This document shows, piece after piece, positions 23,330 to 31,896 of a stretch of DNA of 64,000 nt. The notes beneath the pieces were generated by a model. The model searched no databases. It saw only the letters and a program-made list of their open reading frames with translations, and was not told the DNA's origin. This DNA comes from an uncultured Draconibacterium sp. (GTDB lineage: Bacteria; Bacteroidota; Bacteroidia; Bacteroidales; Prolixibacteraceae), in the NCBI RefSeq assembly GCF_963677155.1, contig NZ_OY781884.1, positions 723,501 through 787,500 of the forward strand. Direction: 5' to 3'. Each line of letters opens with the position of its first letter. The first letter of the stretch is position 1. The position numbers and the translations under genes were made by a program.

Positions 23330-24772
23330 TTGGAAAAGCTTAACTACCATATGAGCCCGGAGCAGTTTCGGAAAGAGGGCAAGAAAATAATCGACTGGAT
23401 TGCTGATTATTACGAACAGATTGAAGATTATCCTGTTCTTTCGCAGGTAAAACCAGGCGACATTCTGAACTCGCTACCGGATGCAGCACCTCAGCAAGGC
23501 GAAGGTTTCGACGAAATGATTAAAGATCTGAATGAAAAAATTTTGCCGGGAATAACACATTGGCAATCACCCAACTTTTTCGCCTATTTTAATGCCAACA
23601 CTTCTTTTCCATCCATTTTAGGCGATTTAGTTTCGTCCGGACTTGGCGTGCAGGGAATGTTGTGGGCTACCAGTCCGGCTGCTACCGAAGTGGAAACCAG
23701 AATACTCGACTGGCTAGCTGATATGATGGATATGCCTGAACAATTCCGGTCTACGTCGTCGGGAGGAGGCGTTATTCAGGATACGGCATCAACAGCTGCC
23801 TTAACGGCGATTATTGCTGCACGGGAACGAGTTACCTCGTTTAAAACCAACGAAGACGGACTGGATAAAAAGCTGGTTGCTTATGTTTCTTCGCAAACGC
23901 ATTCTTCGGTAGAAAAAGGGATTAAAATTGCAGGAATTGGTCGAGCAAATCTTCGTCTGATCGACGTAGATGAAAACTGCTCGATGCGCACCGATCTGCT
24001 TGAACAACAAATAAAAGAAGATCGCGCGAACGGTCTAATTCCATTTTTTGTTTGCGGAACTATTGGCACAACATCGTCAACTGCCATCGATCCGCTACCC
24101 GAAATCGGCAAGATCAGCAACCAAGAAAAATGTTGGTTTCATATTGATGCCGCCTCGCTGGGAACGGCCATGCTTTGTCCTGAATTCCGACATTTGGCTA
24201 ACGGCGTTGAGTTAGCCGATAGTTACAGTTTTAATCCGCACAAATGGATGTTCACGAATTTCGACTGTAATGTTTTTTGGGTAGCAAACCGACACGAACT
24301 AATCAATACTTTTTCCATTCTGCCTGAATATTTGCGAAACAAAGCTACCGAATCGGGCGAAGTGTTTGATTACCGCGACTGGCACATTCAACTGGGCAGA
24401 CGTTTCAGGGCACTAAAACTGTGGTTTGTAATTCGCCACTATGGCGTTGAAGGACTTCAACACCTTATTCGTGAACACGTTCGATTAGCCAAAGAGTTTG
24501 AATGCAGGGTAAACGATTCAGAAGATTTCATTGTAGTTGTACCAACTACAATGAACCTGGTTTGCTTTCGCCACAAATCAGACGATGCATTTAACCTGAA
24601 ACTGATGAACACCATAAACGATGCAGGAAAAATCTTTTTTACCCACACAAAGTTAAACGGCCAGGTTATACTTCGAATGAATATCGGGCAAACGCACATT
24701 GAAGAAAAACACGTAAAAAATGCCTGGAAGATAATTCAGAAAACTGCTAAAGAGTTAGAATCGAGTACGTAA
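23330..24772 (+). CDS. PLP-dependent aromatic L-amino-acid decarboxylase family enzyme
   Basis: The 480-residue protein belongs to group II PLP decarboxylases (aromatic amino-acid decarboxylase type). Visible landmarks are HWQSPNFFAYFNANTSFPS near residue 85, TSSGGGVIQDTASTAAL near 143, HTSSVEKG-like THSSVEKGIKIAG near 191, WFHIDAASLGTAML near 267 and the PLP lysine in SFNPHKWMFTNFDC near 305. The likely reaction is removal of CO2 from tryptophan, tyrosine or phenylalanine. The TTG at 23330 gives the N-terminal extension common in homologues; an ATG at 23351 is the alternative start. It ends 2 bases from the convergent nth gene. Confidence 0.9.
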   Translation: MEKLNYHMSPEQFRKEGKKIIDWIADYYEQIEDYPVLSQVKPGDILNSLPDAAPQQGEGFDEMIKDLNEKILPGITHWQSPNFFAYFNANTSFPSILGDLVSSGLGVQGMLWATSPAATEVETRILDWLADMMDMPEQFRSTSSGGGVIQDTASTAALTAIIAARERVTSFKTNEDGLDKKLVAYVSSQTHSSVEKGIKIAGIGRANLRLIDVDENCSMRTDLLEQQIKEDRANGLIPFFVCGTIGTTSSTAIDPLPEIGKISNQEKCWFHIDAASLGTAMLCPEFRHLANGVELADSYSFNPHKWMFTNFDCNVFWVANRHELINTFSILPEYLRNKATESGEVFDYRDWHIQLGRRFRALKLWFVIRHYGVEGLQHLIREHVRLAKEFECRVNDSEDFIVVVPTTMNLVCFRHKSDDAFNLKLMNTINDAGKIFFTHTKLNGQVILRMNIGQTHIEEKHVKNAWKIIQKTAKELESST

Positions 24773-24774
24773 AA

Positions 24775-25419
24775 CTACTTCTGCACTTCCTTCTTGTAAA
24801 ATTTGCAAACTTCCGTTAATCCGCATTTCTCACACTTGGGTTTACGCGCCAGGCAAGTGTATCGCCCATGCAAAATCAGCCAGTGATGCGCTTTGGGAAC
24901 CAATTCTTCCGGAATGTATTTCATCAACTGCATCTCGGTTGCCAACGGTGTTTTGGCATTTGTACTTAAACCAATACGAGCTGCAACTCTAAAAACATGT
25001 GTATCAACAGCCAGTGCCGGTTTATTGTACACTACCGAAGCAATAACATTTGCGGTTTTTCGTCCAACACCGGGTAGTTTTTGCAGATCGTCAACATCGC
25101 TCGGAACTTCTCCATCAAACAACTCAATAAGCTTTTGCGCCATTCCAACCAGATGTTTCGCCTTATTATTCGGATACGAACAACTTCTGATGTAATCAAA
25201 AACTTCGGCGGGCTCTACTTCTGCCATTTTGTAGGGTGTCGGAAACCGTTTCAGCAATTCAGGCGTAATTTGATTCACCCGTTTATCTGTGCACTGAGCC
25301 GATAAAATTACTGCAACAATCAACTCAAACGGATTGCCGTAATCGAGCTCTGTTTCAGCAATTGGCATTGATTTTTCAAAATAATCTATAATGTATTCAA
25401 AGAGTTCTTTCTTTCTCAT
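24775..25419 (-). CDS. nth: Endonuclease III (DNA glycosylase/AP lyase)
   Basis: The 214-residue protein has the helix-hairpin-helix LQKLPGVGRKTANVIAS near residue 107, the catalytic lysine in that helix (K near 118), the catalytic aspartate in VDTHVFRVA near 136, and the C-terminal iron-sulfur motif CLARKPKCEKCGLTEVC near 191-207 with the CX6CX2CX5C spacing. It removes oxidised pyrimidines in base-excision repair. It is complete and convergent with the decarboxylase gene. Confidence 0.96.
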   Translation of the reverse strand: MRKKELFEYIIDYFEKSMPIAETELDYGNPFELIVAVILSAQCTDKRVNQITPELLKRFPTPYKMAEVEPAEVFDYIRSCSYPNNKAKHLVGMAQKLIELFDGEVPSDVDDLQKLPGVGRKTANVIASVVYNKPALAVDTHVFRVAARIGLSTNAKTPLATEMQLMKYIPEELVPKAHHWLILHGRYTCLARKPKCEKCGLTEVCKFYKKEVQK

Positions 25420-25433
25420 TTTTCAATTTTTTT

Positions 25434-25441
25434 CAAAAATA
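25434..25441 (-). promoter_or_regulatory. -7 promoter box of nth
   Basis: TATTTTTG on the minus strand, 15 bases before the ATG at 25419. Confidence 0.55.
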
Positions 25442-25462
25442 ATTGATTTTTTTTCACTTAAG

Positions 25463-25590
25463 GTGTAACAGAATTGATAAAACACCGTCATATGTACAAA
25501 TGCTTAAGCATCATTTCTCCCCTTTTATGAAATGATTTTAAGTAATAATTAAACAGCAAAATAAAAAGCCGGTTCATGCTGGCTTTTTCT
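25463..25590 (+). ncRNA. Candidate small RNA ending in an orphan terminator
   Basis: A terminator hairpin (AAAAAGCCGG at 25563-25572 and CTGGCTTTTT at 25579-25588) has no gene upstream of it on the plus strand, since nth faces the other way. Before it are two further hairpins, TGCTTAAGCA at 25501-25510 and ATCATTTC/GAAATGAT at 25510-25536. The start of transcription is not clear. This is a structural inference only. Confidence 0.35.
25563..25588 (+). terminator. Orphan intrinsic terminator
   Basis: Stem AAAAAGCCGG/CTGGCTTTTT with a six-base loop; see the candidate small RNA. Confidence 0.7.
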
Positions 25591-25673
25591 TTTCCGTAGG
25601 TTATCAAAACTTCATCGTGAATAAAAAATGCCCAGAAAATTCCACTTCACCTAAAAATCAAGCAGATAAATTC

Positions 25674-25681
25674 TATTTTTG
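25674..25681 (+). promoter_or_regulatory. -7 promoter box of the serine hydrolase gene
   Basis: TATTTTTG, exact consensus, 25 bases before the TTG start at 25707. Confidence 0.6.
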
Positions 25682-25706
25682 TTGAAATTGTGAAGGAGGA
25701 ATCGTT

Positions 25707-26972
25707 TTGAAGAGAAGAATTTACGTAGTTGTGGTGGTAGTTGGATTGGCAATTCTGGCTTTCAAATTACAGTCGTTTGTAGGAACGGAAAAGGCAGAAG
25801 CACAAGCCAAACAGGAAGTTGCTGCTGTTGAGTCCGAGTATAATCCCGTTGTTGAGATTGAAAATACAGTTACAAGTTTCGATAGTTTACTGGAACAAAA
25901 TTTAAAAGAATCGGGAACTGTTGGAGCGGCAGCAGTAATTACCTACAAAGGAAAAATTGCGCTGGTGAAATGTTTTGGCGTTCGAAAAGCCGGAGAGAAA
26001 AATCCGGTGAACGAAAATACTGTTTTTCGACTGGCTTCGGTTTCAAAATCGGTAACCGGAGTTTTAGCCGGAATTCTTGACGAAGAAAACATTGTAAAAC
26101 TCGACGATCGTATTGTTGACTACCTTCCCAATTTCAAGCTAAAAAATCCGGAATATACCAATCAACTTACTGTTCGTCATTTACTAAGCCATACTTCAGG
26201 ATTAATTCCTCATGCTTATGATCTGATGGTAGAAGATAAAGTGCCGCTGGAAAAGATTATTGAGCGTTTAGACCAGGTTGATCAGACAGCCGCTCCCGGG
26301 CAACTTTATGGCTACCAAAATGTAGTTTACAGTATTTACGATCCGATTACTTGTGCAAAAACGCATCAAACTTTTGAGTCGGTGATCAAAGAAAAACTGT
26401 TTCAACCATTTGGAATGGCTGATGCTTCGGTGAATTTTGAAGATTTTAAAAACAACAATAACAAAGCATATCCGCATTACAATCGGGGGCACAATCATTA
26501 CAGCCCAATGCGCCTTAACGACCGTTATTACACCACTGCTCCGGCAGCCGGTGTTAACGCCAGCATTTCCGACCTTGGACATTTTCTATGTGCGTTAACC
26601 GATGATAATTCAGAAATATTTGATACAAAAGCACGCCAAACAGTATTTACACCGCAGGTAAACTCGCCGTTAAAACGCACCTATTTCCGTAGTTGGGGCC
26701 ACGATGTAAAATCAAAGCGTTATGGTATCGGCTGGCGAATTGTAGATTACAAAGGCAGAGAAATTGCCTACCACGCCGGCTATGTTTTGGGTTATAAAGC
26801 TGAAATTGCCCTTTGCGACGAGGAGGATATTGGCATTGCCATTTTAAGCAATTCGCCAAACAGTGCCACAGCTAAAAACATTCCTACTTTCCTGAATATG
26901 TTGTTTGATTACAAAGAAAAAATAGCCCTTCAAGAACAAGAGAATGAAGATTCTCCTGAAAACAAATCATAA
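25707..26972 (+). CDS. Class C beta-lactamase-like serine hydrolase
   Basis: The 421-residue protein has an N-terminal membrane anchor or signal (residues 4-20) and the serine penicillin-recognising fold: SVSK with the active serine at about residue 111, the YQN triad member near 210 (GYQNVVYS), and HAG near 358. Members act as esterases, D-aminopeptidases or peptidoglycan-related enzymes as often as lactamases. The start is TTG, supported by the strong Shine-Dalgarno AAGGAGGA six bases upstream and a -7 box before it. Only 3 bases separate its stop from the following ABC-F gene, so the two form an operon. Confidence 0.88.
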   Translation: MKRRIYVVVVVVGLAILAFKLQSFVGTEKAEAQAKQEVAAVESEYNPVVEIENTVTSFDSLLEQNLKESGTVGAAAVITYKGKIALVKCFGVRKAGEKNPVNENTVFRLASVSKSVTGVLAGILDEENIVKLDDRIVDYLPNFKLKNPEYTNQLTVRHLLSHTSGLIPHAYDLMVEDKVPLEKIIERLDQVDQTAAPGQLYGYQNVVYSIYDPITCAKTHQTFESVIKEKLFQPFGMADASVNFEDFKNNNNKAYPHYNRGHNHYSPMRLNDRYYTTAPAAGVNASISDLGHFLCALTDDNSEIFDTKARQTVFTPQVNSPLKRTYFRSWGHDVKSKRYGIGWRIVDYKGREIAYHAGYVLGYKAEIALCDEEDIGIAILSNSPNSATAKNIPTFLNMLFDYKEKIALQEQENEDSPENKS

Positions 26973-26975
26973 AAC

Positions 26976-28856
26976 ATGAAACCATTTTTACAAGCTGAAA
27001 ACCTCTCGAAACGTTGGGGAGAGTTGATGCTATTCGAAAATATATCCTTTACCGTTTTTGAAGGGGCAAAAGTTGCACTCATCGCAAAGAATGGAACAGG
27101 AAAGTCCTCACTCCTAGATCTTCTGGCCGGGAAAGAATCGCCCGATGAAGGTGTTATCACCCTCACCAACGATGTTAAAATGGGTTATTTCGAGCAGATT
27201 CCCAACCTGAATCCGAACAACACCGTTATTGAAGAGGTTTTTGAAAGCGACAACGAAAAGATAAAAACGGTAAAAGCTTTCGAGTTGGCTGTAAGCCAAA
27301 ATAAACAGGATGAGATCACAGCTATTTCGGCAAAAATGGATGAGCTAAATGCCTGGGCTGTTGAAGTTGAAATTAAGCAAATCCTGACAGAACTGAAAAT
27401 TAGTTTTTTGGAACAGAAAGTTTCAGAGCTTTCCGGAGGGCAGCAAAAACGATTGGCACTGGCAAAAGTACTGATTAACCAACCCGACTTACTGATTCTT
27501 GACGAGCCCACCAATCACCTCGATCTGGAAATGATTGAATGGCTGGAAGCGTATCTCGAAAAAACAAAATCCACCTTGTTAATGGTAACGCACGACCGCT
27601 ATTTCCTTGATCGTGTTTGTAACGAGATCATCGAAATGGAGGATAACCAAATCTACCGTTACCAAGGCAATTACACATATTTTTTGGAAAAGCGCGACGA
27701 ACGTATCGCCATGCAACAGGCCAGCATTACCAAGGCAAAAAACCTGATGCGCACCGAAATTGAATGGATGCGCCGAATGCCAAAAGCACGAAGTCACAAG
27801 GCAAAATACCGTGTTGACTCGTTTCAGGATTTGAAAGAAAAAGCCTCGCAAAATATTCGCGACGACAAGGTGGAAATGAGCGTAAAATCGGCGCGACTGG
27901 GTAAAAAGATTGTTGAACTGGAACATGTTTCAAAATCTTTCCCCGGAGTTAAACTAATCGAAGATTTTTCGTATAAATTCCAACGTTTTGAAAAAGTAGG
28001 AATTGTGGGTAAAAACGGTACCGGAAAGTCAACATTTCTGAATCTGCTAACCCAGTCACTAACTCCCGATTCGGGTACCGTTGAGATTGGGCAGACCATA
28101 AAATATGGGTACTACCGTCAGGAAGGAATTGCTTTTGATCCGCAGGAGAAAGTAATTGAAGCGGTACAGAAAATTGCCGAGTTTATTCATTTTGAGGATG
28201 GCTCGAAAATGAGCGCCACTCAAATGTTGACACGTTTTCTATTCCCACCCGAAACGCAATACAATTATATTGAAAAGCTGAGCGGTGGTGAGCAGCGCCG
28301 TTTATACCTGTGTACCGTTTTGATGGAGAATCCCAATTTTCTGATCCTTGATGAGCCAACCAACGACCTGGATATTATGACGCTAAACGTCTTGGAAGAT
28401 TATCTTCAGTCGTTTGCCGGTTGTGTGGTAGTGGTTTCACACGACCGCTTTTTTATGGATAAAATTGTGGATCACCTTTTTGTTTTTGAAGGCGAAGGAA
28501 CAATTACCGACTTTCCAGGTAATTATACCGTTTACCGCAACAAAGTGGAAGAAGAGGAGCAGCAAAAGGCAAAATCAGAAGCTAAAAAGAAAGCGGAAGC
28601 AAAATCAGAAGCTGCTGCCAAACCATCTCAACCGCAAACAAAAAAGAAACTATCGTATAACGAAAAACGTGAGTTTGAGCAGCTGGAAAACGAAATTCCG
28701 GAACTGGAAGCGCAAATAGGCGAGTTGGAAGAACTACTCAATTCAGGGAATCTTAACCACGACGAATTATACGAAAAATCGTTGCAATTAGACGACATGA
28801 AATCACAACTCGATGAAAAAGAATTACGTTGGCTGGAATTAAGTGAGTTAGGGTAA
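26976..28856 (+). CDS. ABC-F family ATPase (Uup-like)
   Basis: The 626-residue protein has two ABC domains without membrane helices: Walker A GTGKSS near residue 40 with signature LSGGQQKRLALAKVL near 152 and LILDEPTNHLDL near 177, then GTGKST near 349 with LSGGEQRRLYLCTVL near 436 and LILDEPTNDLDI near 460. A linker with many charged residues joins them, and the C-terminal end (about 535-626) is a charged coiled coil as in Uup. ABC-F proteins work on ribosomes in translation or antibiotic protection. It is preceded by the serine hydrolase gene in one operon. Confidence 0.93.
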   Translation: MKPFLQAENLSKRWGELMLFENISFTVFEGAKVALIAKNGTGKSSLLDLLAGKESPDEGVITLTNDVKMGYFEQIPNLNPNNTVIEEVFESDNEKIKTVKAFELAVSQNKQDEITAISAKMDELNAWAVEVEIKQILTELKISFLEQKVSELSGGQQKRLALAKVLINQPDLLILDEPTNHLDLEMIEWLEAYLEKTKSTLLMVTHDRYFLDRVCNEIIEMEDNQIYRYQGNYTYFLEKRDERIAMQQASITKAKNLMRTEIEWMRRMPKARSHKAKYRVDSFQDLKEKASQNIRDDKVEMSVKSARLGKKIVELEHVSKSFPGVKLIEDFSYKFQRFEKVGIVGKNGTGKSTFLNLLTQSLTPDSGTVEIGQTIKYGYYRQEGIAFDPQEKVIEAVQKIAEFIHFEDGSKMSATQMLTRFLFPPETQYNYIEKLSGGEQRRLYLCTVLMENPNFLILDEPTNDLDIMTLNVLEDYLQSFAGCVVVVSHDRFFMDKIVDHLFVFEGEGTITDFPGNYTVYRNKVEEEEQQKAKSEAKKKAEAKSEAAAKPSQPQTKKKLSYNEKREFEQLENEIPELEAQIGELEELLNSGNLNHDELYEKSLQLDDMKSQLDEKELRWLELSELG

Positions 28857-28868
28857 CAAACTTACGGC

Positions 28869-29261
28869 CTAAATATCTTCAAACTCTACATTGGTGTAGT
28901 CTTTTTCCAGAACAGTTTCCTCTTCAGCAATTTCCTCAGCTTCGGCTTTGGGTTCAACTTCCTCGTTCAGCTCTTCAGGTTGTTTGTCGTGAATAAAATC
29001 AACTACTTCCTGCAAACTTTCGATGAACTTGGTGAAGTCTTCCCTGTATAAAAAGATTTTGTGTTTCTCGTACGAAAATTTACCGTTTTCGCCAAAGCGC
29101 TTTTTACTTTCGGTAATGGTTAAGTAATACTCATCATTTCGTGTACTTTTTACATCGAAAAAATAAGTTCTTTTTCCTGCACGAATAACTTTCGAATGAA
29201 TCTCTTGCTTGAACTTGCTGTCTTTAAACTTTGCTCCCTCCTTGATATCACCGCTTTCCAT
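28869..29261 (-). CDS. DUF3276 protein, PUR-domain nucleic-acid-binding protein
   Basis: The 130-residue protein has the Bacteroidota DUF3276 core (HSKVIRAGKRTYFFDVKSTRN near residue 22, then YYLTITESKKRF and KHKIFLYREDFTKFIESLQ), which forms a PUR-like single-stranded nucleic-acid-binding fold, followed by an acidic tail rich in Glu from residue 95. It is one of the near-universal small proteins of the phylum. It is convergent with the ABC-F gene and has a -7 box at 29298-29305. Confidence 0.88.
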   Translation of the reverse strand: MESGDIKEGAKFKDSKFKQEIHSKVIRAGKRTYFFDVKSTRNDEYYLTITESKKRFGENGKFSYEKHKIFLYREDFTKFIESLQEVVDFIHDKQPEELNEEVEPKAEAEEIAEEETVLEKDYTNVEFEDI

Positions 29262-29297
29262 TCTTCAATATTTTGGTTTTTGGACTTAGTTAGGTTT

Positions 29298-29305
29298 CAA
29301 AAATA
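29298..29305 (-). promoter_or_regulatory. -7 promoter box of the DUF3276 gene
   Basis: TATTTTTG on the minus strand, 37 bases before the ATG. Confidence 0.55.
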
Positions 29306-29426
29306 GAAAAATATTTGACAAATATTCAGAATGTGTCACGAAGCACATCTATTCGATGCCAAAAAATGCTATTTATATTCGTTCTACAAACAATTTTCCA
29401 AACCTAACTATTTGGGAAACAGCACA

Positions 29427-29456
29427 AAAAAAGGGGACATAAAAATGTCCCCTTTT
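29427..29456 (-). terminator. Intrinsic terminator after folD
   Basis: AAGGGGACAT and ATGTCCCCTT enclose a four-base loop with A and T tracts at the two sides. It ends the ffh-folD transcript and may act in both directions. Confidence 0.92.
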
Positions 29457-29475
29457 CTTTCGAAATTATATCGTT

Positions 29476-30351
29476 TTATTTATAGATCTCTTTTTTTGCC
29501 GACAGCAAGGTATTTAACAATAGTGAAGTTCGTGTCATCGGTCCAACTCCCCCCGGAACAGGAGTAATGTACGAACATTTTGGAGCTACCTCATCATATA
29601 AAACATCACCTTTCAGCTTCCATCCCGATTTTGTTTTATCTGATTTTACACGGGTAGTCCCCACATCAATAACAACCGCTCCTTCTTTAACCATATCGGC
29701 GGTTACAAACTCAGGAACTCCCATTGCAACGATTAAAATATCGGCATTGGCACAAACCTCTTTCAGATTGGCAGTACGGCTGTGTGCAACAGTTACAGTA
29801 GCATTAATCGCCTTTTGCGACATCAATACACTCATTGGGCGACCAACAATATTGCTGCGGCCCAAAACCACACAGTTTTTACCGCTGGTTTCAATGTTGT
29901 AACGTTTCAGTAATTCAACAATTCCGTATGGAGTTGCCGATACAAACGATGGCAAACCAATTACCATGCGCCCAACGTTTATCGGGTGAAATCCATCAAC
30001 ATCTTTTTTAGGATCGATGGCTTCAATTACTTTTTGCTCCGAAATATGTTTTGGCAGTGGCAACTGAACAATAAAGCCATCCAAATCGTCGTCGTTATTC
30101 AATTCATCAACTTTGGCAAGCAATTCCTCTTCGGTTACATCATCTTCATAACGAATCAGCGAAGACTTAAAACCAACGGCTTCACAGTCTTTAATTTTGT
30201 AAGCAACATAGGTTTCGCTTCCACCATCATGACCAACCAAAATAGCTGCCAAATGAGGTTGTTTTCCTCCGTTATCCATTAGCTGTTTAACCTCTTCTGC
30301 TATTTCCTGCTTGATTTCAGCAGCAATTTTTTTCCCGTCGATCAAATTCAT
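29476..30351 (-). CDS. folD: Methylenetetrahydrofolate dehydrogenase/cyclohydrolase
   Basis: The 291-residue protein catalyses NADP-linked oxidation of methylene-THF and hydrolysis to formyl-THF. The family motifs are [14 protein letters not shown] near residue 49 with the catalytic lysine, [12 protein letters not shown] near 92, PCTP-like [11 protein letters not shown] near 143, [14 protein letters not shown]-type at 161-172, and [16 protein letters not shown] near 268. The usual PCTP cysteine position reads SATP, a substitution seen in many Bacteroidota. The start at 30351 ([10 protein letters not shown]) is preferred over a longer frame that overlaps the 3' end of the ffh region. It follows ffh by 50 bases. 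Confidence 0.95.
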   Translation of the reverse strand: MNLIDGKKIAAEIKQEIAEEVKQLMDNGGKQPHLAAILVGHDGGSETYVAYKIKDCEAVGFKSSLIRYEDDVTEEELLAKVDELNNDDDLDGFIVQLPLPKHISEQKVIEAIDPKKDVDGFHPINVGRMVIGLPSFVSATPYGIVELLKRYNIETSGKNCVVLGRSNIVGRPMSVLMSQKAINATVTVAHSRTANLKEVCANADILIVAMGVPEFVTADMVKEGAVVIDVGTTRVKSDKTKSGWKLKGDVLYDEVAPKCSYITPVPGGVGPMTRTSLLLNTLLSAKKEIYK

Positions 30352-30401
30352 ATTATTTGGTATAAATGATTTCTTTTTAGCTGAGTATTGCAAGAAATTT
30401 T

Positions 30402-31742
30402 CTAAAACTTCCGTCCCTGTCCCTGCATTCCACTCATCATGCGCTGAACGTTTTTCCCCTGCGACACCATACGCATCATTTTACGTGTTTCGCTAAACTG
30501 TTTCAGCAGGCGGTTTACTTCCTGAATATTAGTTCCCGAACCGTTGGCAATACGTTTTCTGCGGCCTCCGTTAATCAACGATGGATTTTCACGCTCATCC
30601 GGTGTCATCGAATAAATAATAGCTTCGATATGCTTAAATGCATCATCGTCAATATCCATTCCTTTTAACGCTTTTCCCATGCCAGGAATCATTCCCATCA
30701 CATCTTTCAGGTTACCCATTTTTTTAATCTGGCTAATCTGTTTCAGGAAGTCGTTAAAATCAAATGTATTTTTCTGCAGCTTCTTCTGCAGGCGTTTTGC
30801 TTCTTCTTCATCAAATTGTTCCTGGGCCTTTTCAACCAGCGAAACAATATCACCCATTCCCAAAATACGTTCGGCCATACGATCGGGGTGGAAAACGTCG
30901 AGTGCATCAACTTTTTCGCCAGTACCAACAAACTTAATTGGCTTTTCAACCACCGAACGAATTGATAATGCTGCACCACCACGGGTATCACCATCCAATT
31001 TGGTAAGAACGACACCATCGAAATCCAGACGTTCGTTAAATTCTTTTGCGGTATTTACTGCATCCTGACCGGTCATTGAGTCAACTACAAAAAGAATTTC
31101 ATCCGGGTTGATGGCTTTCTTCACTGCAGAAATCTCGTTCATCATCTGCTCGTCGACAGCCAAACGACCAGCGGTATCCACAATCACCACATCGTTACCA
31201 TTGGCTTTGGCATGCTGAATTGCTGCTTTGGCAATTTTTACAGGATCCATGTTTCCTTCTTCGGTATAAACCGGAACATTGATCTGTTCACCTAAAACCT
31301 TTAACTGATCGATCGCAGCCGGACGATAAACGTCGCCTGCCACCAACAACGGATGACGGCCTTTTTTACTTTTCAGCATATTTGCCAGCTTCCCGGAGAA
31401 AGTTGTTTTACCCGAACCTTGTAGCCCCGACATCAGAATTACCGCCGGTTTATTCTCAAGCTTAATATCGGTAAAAGTACCTCCCATCAATTCTGCCAGC
31501 TCGTCTTTTACGATCTTTACCATCATCTGCCCCGGTTTTACGGCAGACAAAACATCCTGCCCCAAAGCTTTGACTTTTACGTCGTCGGTAAATTTTTTGG
31601 CAATTTTAAAGTTAACGTCGGCATCCAACAACGCACGACGAATATCTTTTAGCGTTTCCGCCACATTGATCTCGGTAATTTTCCCCTGTCCTTTAAGTAG
31701 TTTGAAGGACTTCTCCAGCCTGTCGCTTAAATTATCAAACAT
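30402..31742 (-). CDS. ffh: Signal recognition particle protein Ffh
   Basis: The 446-residue GTPase targets membrane proteins to the translocon. It has the N domain, the G domain with GLQGSGKTT near residue 105, [10 protein letters not shown] near 187, [11 protein letters not shown] near 245, and the methionine-rich M domain (residues 300-446) ending [11 protein letters not shown]. Length is normal. A -7 box lies at 31771-31778, and folD follows in the same transcript. Confidence 0.97.
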   Translation of the reverse strand: MFDNLSDRLEKSFKLLKGQGKITEINVAETLKDIRRALLDADVNFKIAKKFTDDVKVKALGQDVLSAVKPGQMMVKIVKDELAELMGGTFTDIKLENKPAVILMSGLQGSGKTTFSGKLANMLKSKKGRHPLLVAGDVYRPAAIDQLKVLGEQINVPVYTEEGNMDPVKIAKAAIQHAKANGNDVVIVDTAGRLAVDEQMMNEISAVKKAINPDEILFVVDSMTGQDAVNTAKEFNERLDFDGVVLTKLDGDTRGGAALSIRSVVEKPIKFVGTGEKVDALDVFHPDRMAERILGMGDIVSLVEKAQEQFDEEEAKRLQKKLQKNTFDFNDFLKQISQIKKMGNLKDVMGMIPGMGKALKGMDIDDDAFKHIEAIIYSMTPDERENPSLINGGRRKRIANGSGTNIQEVNRLLKQFSETRKMMRMVSQGKNVQRMMSGMQGQGRKF

Positions 31743-31770
31743 GCTTTTACTTCTTTTTGAAAATGAGGTG

Positions 31771-31778
31771 CAAAAATA
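31771..31778 (-). promoter_or_regulatory. -7 promoter box of ffh
   Basis: TATTTTTG on the minus strand, 29 bases before the ATG. Confidence 0.6.
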
Positions 31779-31869
31779 GGGAAAAAAGTTTTAAGAATGA
31801 AGCCGGATGTATGAAGTTTCTTTGCAGATTTACAGGAAGTCATCTTTTTGAAAAGATGATATGCTTGTC

Positions 31870-31877
31870 TACCTTTG
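31870..31877 (+). promoter_or_regulatory. -7 promoter box of tex
   Basis: TACCTTTG, exact consensus. It lies inside the longer reading frame and therefore places the start at the ATG at 31897. Confidence 0.65.
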
Positions 31878-31896
31878 CGATTCAAGAAAACGAGAT

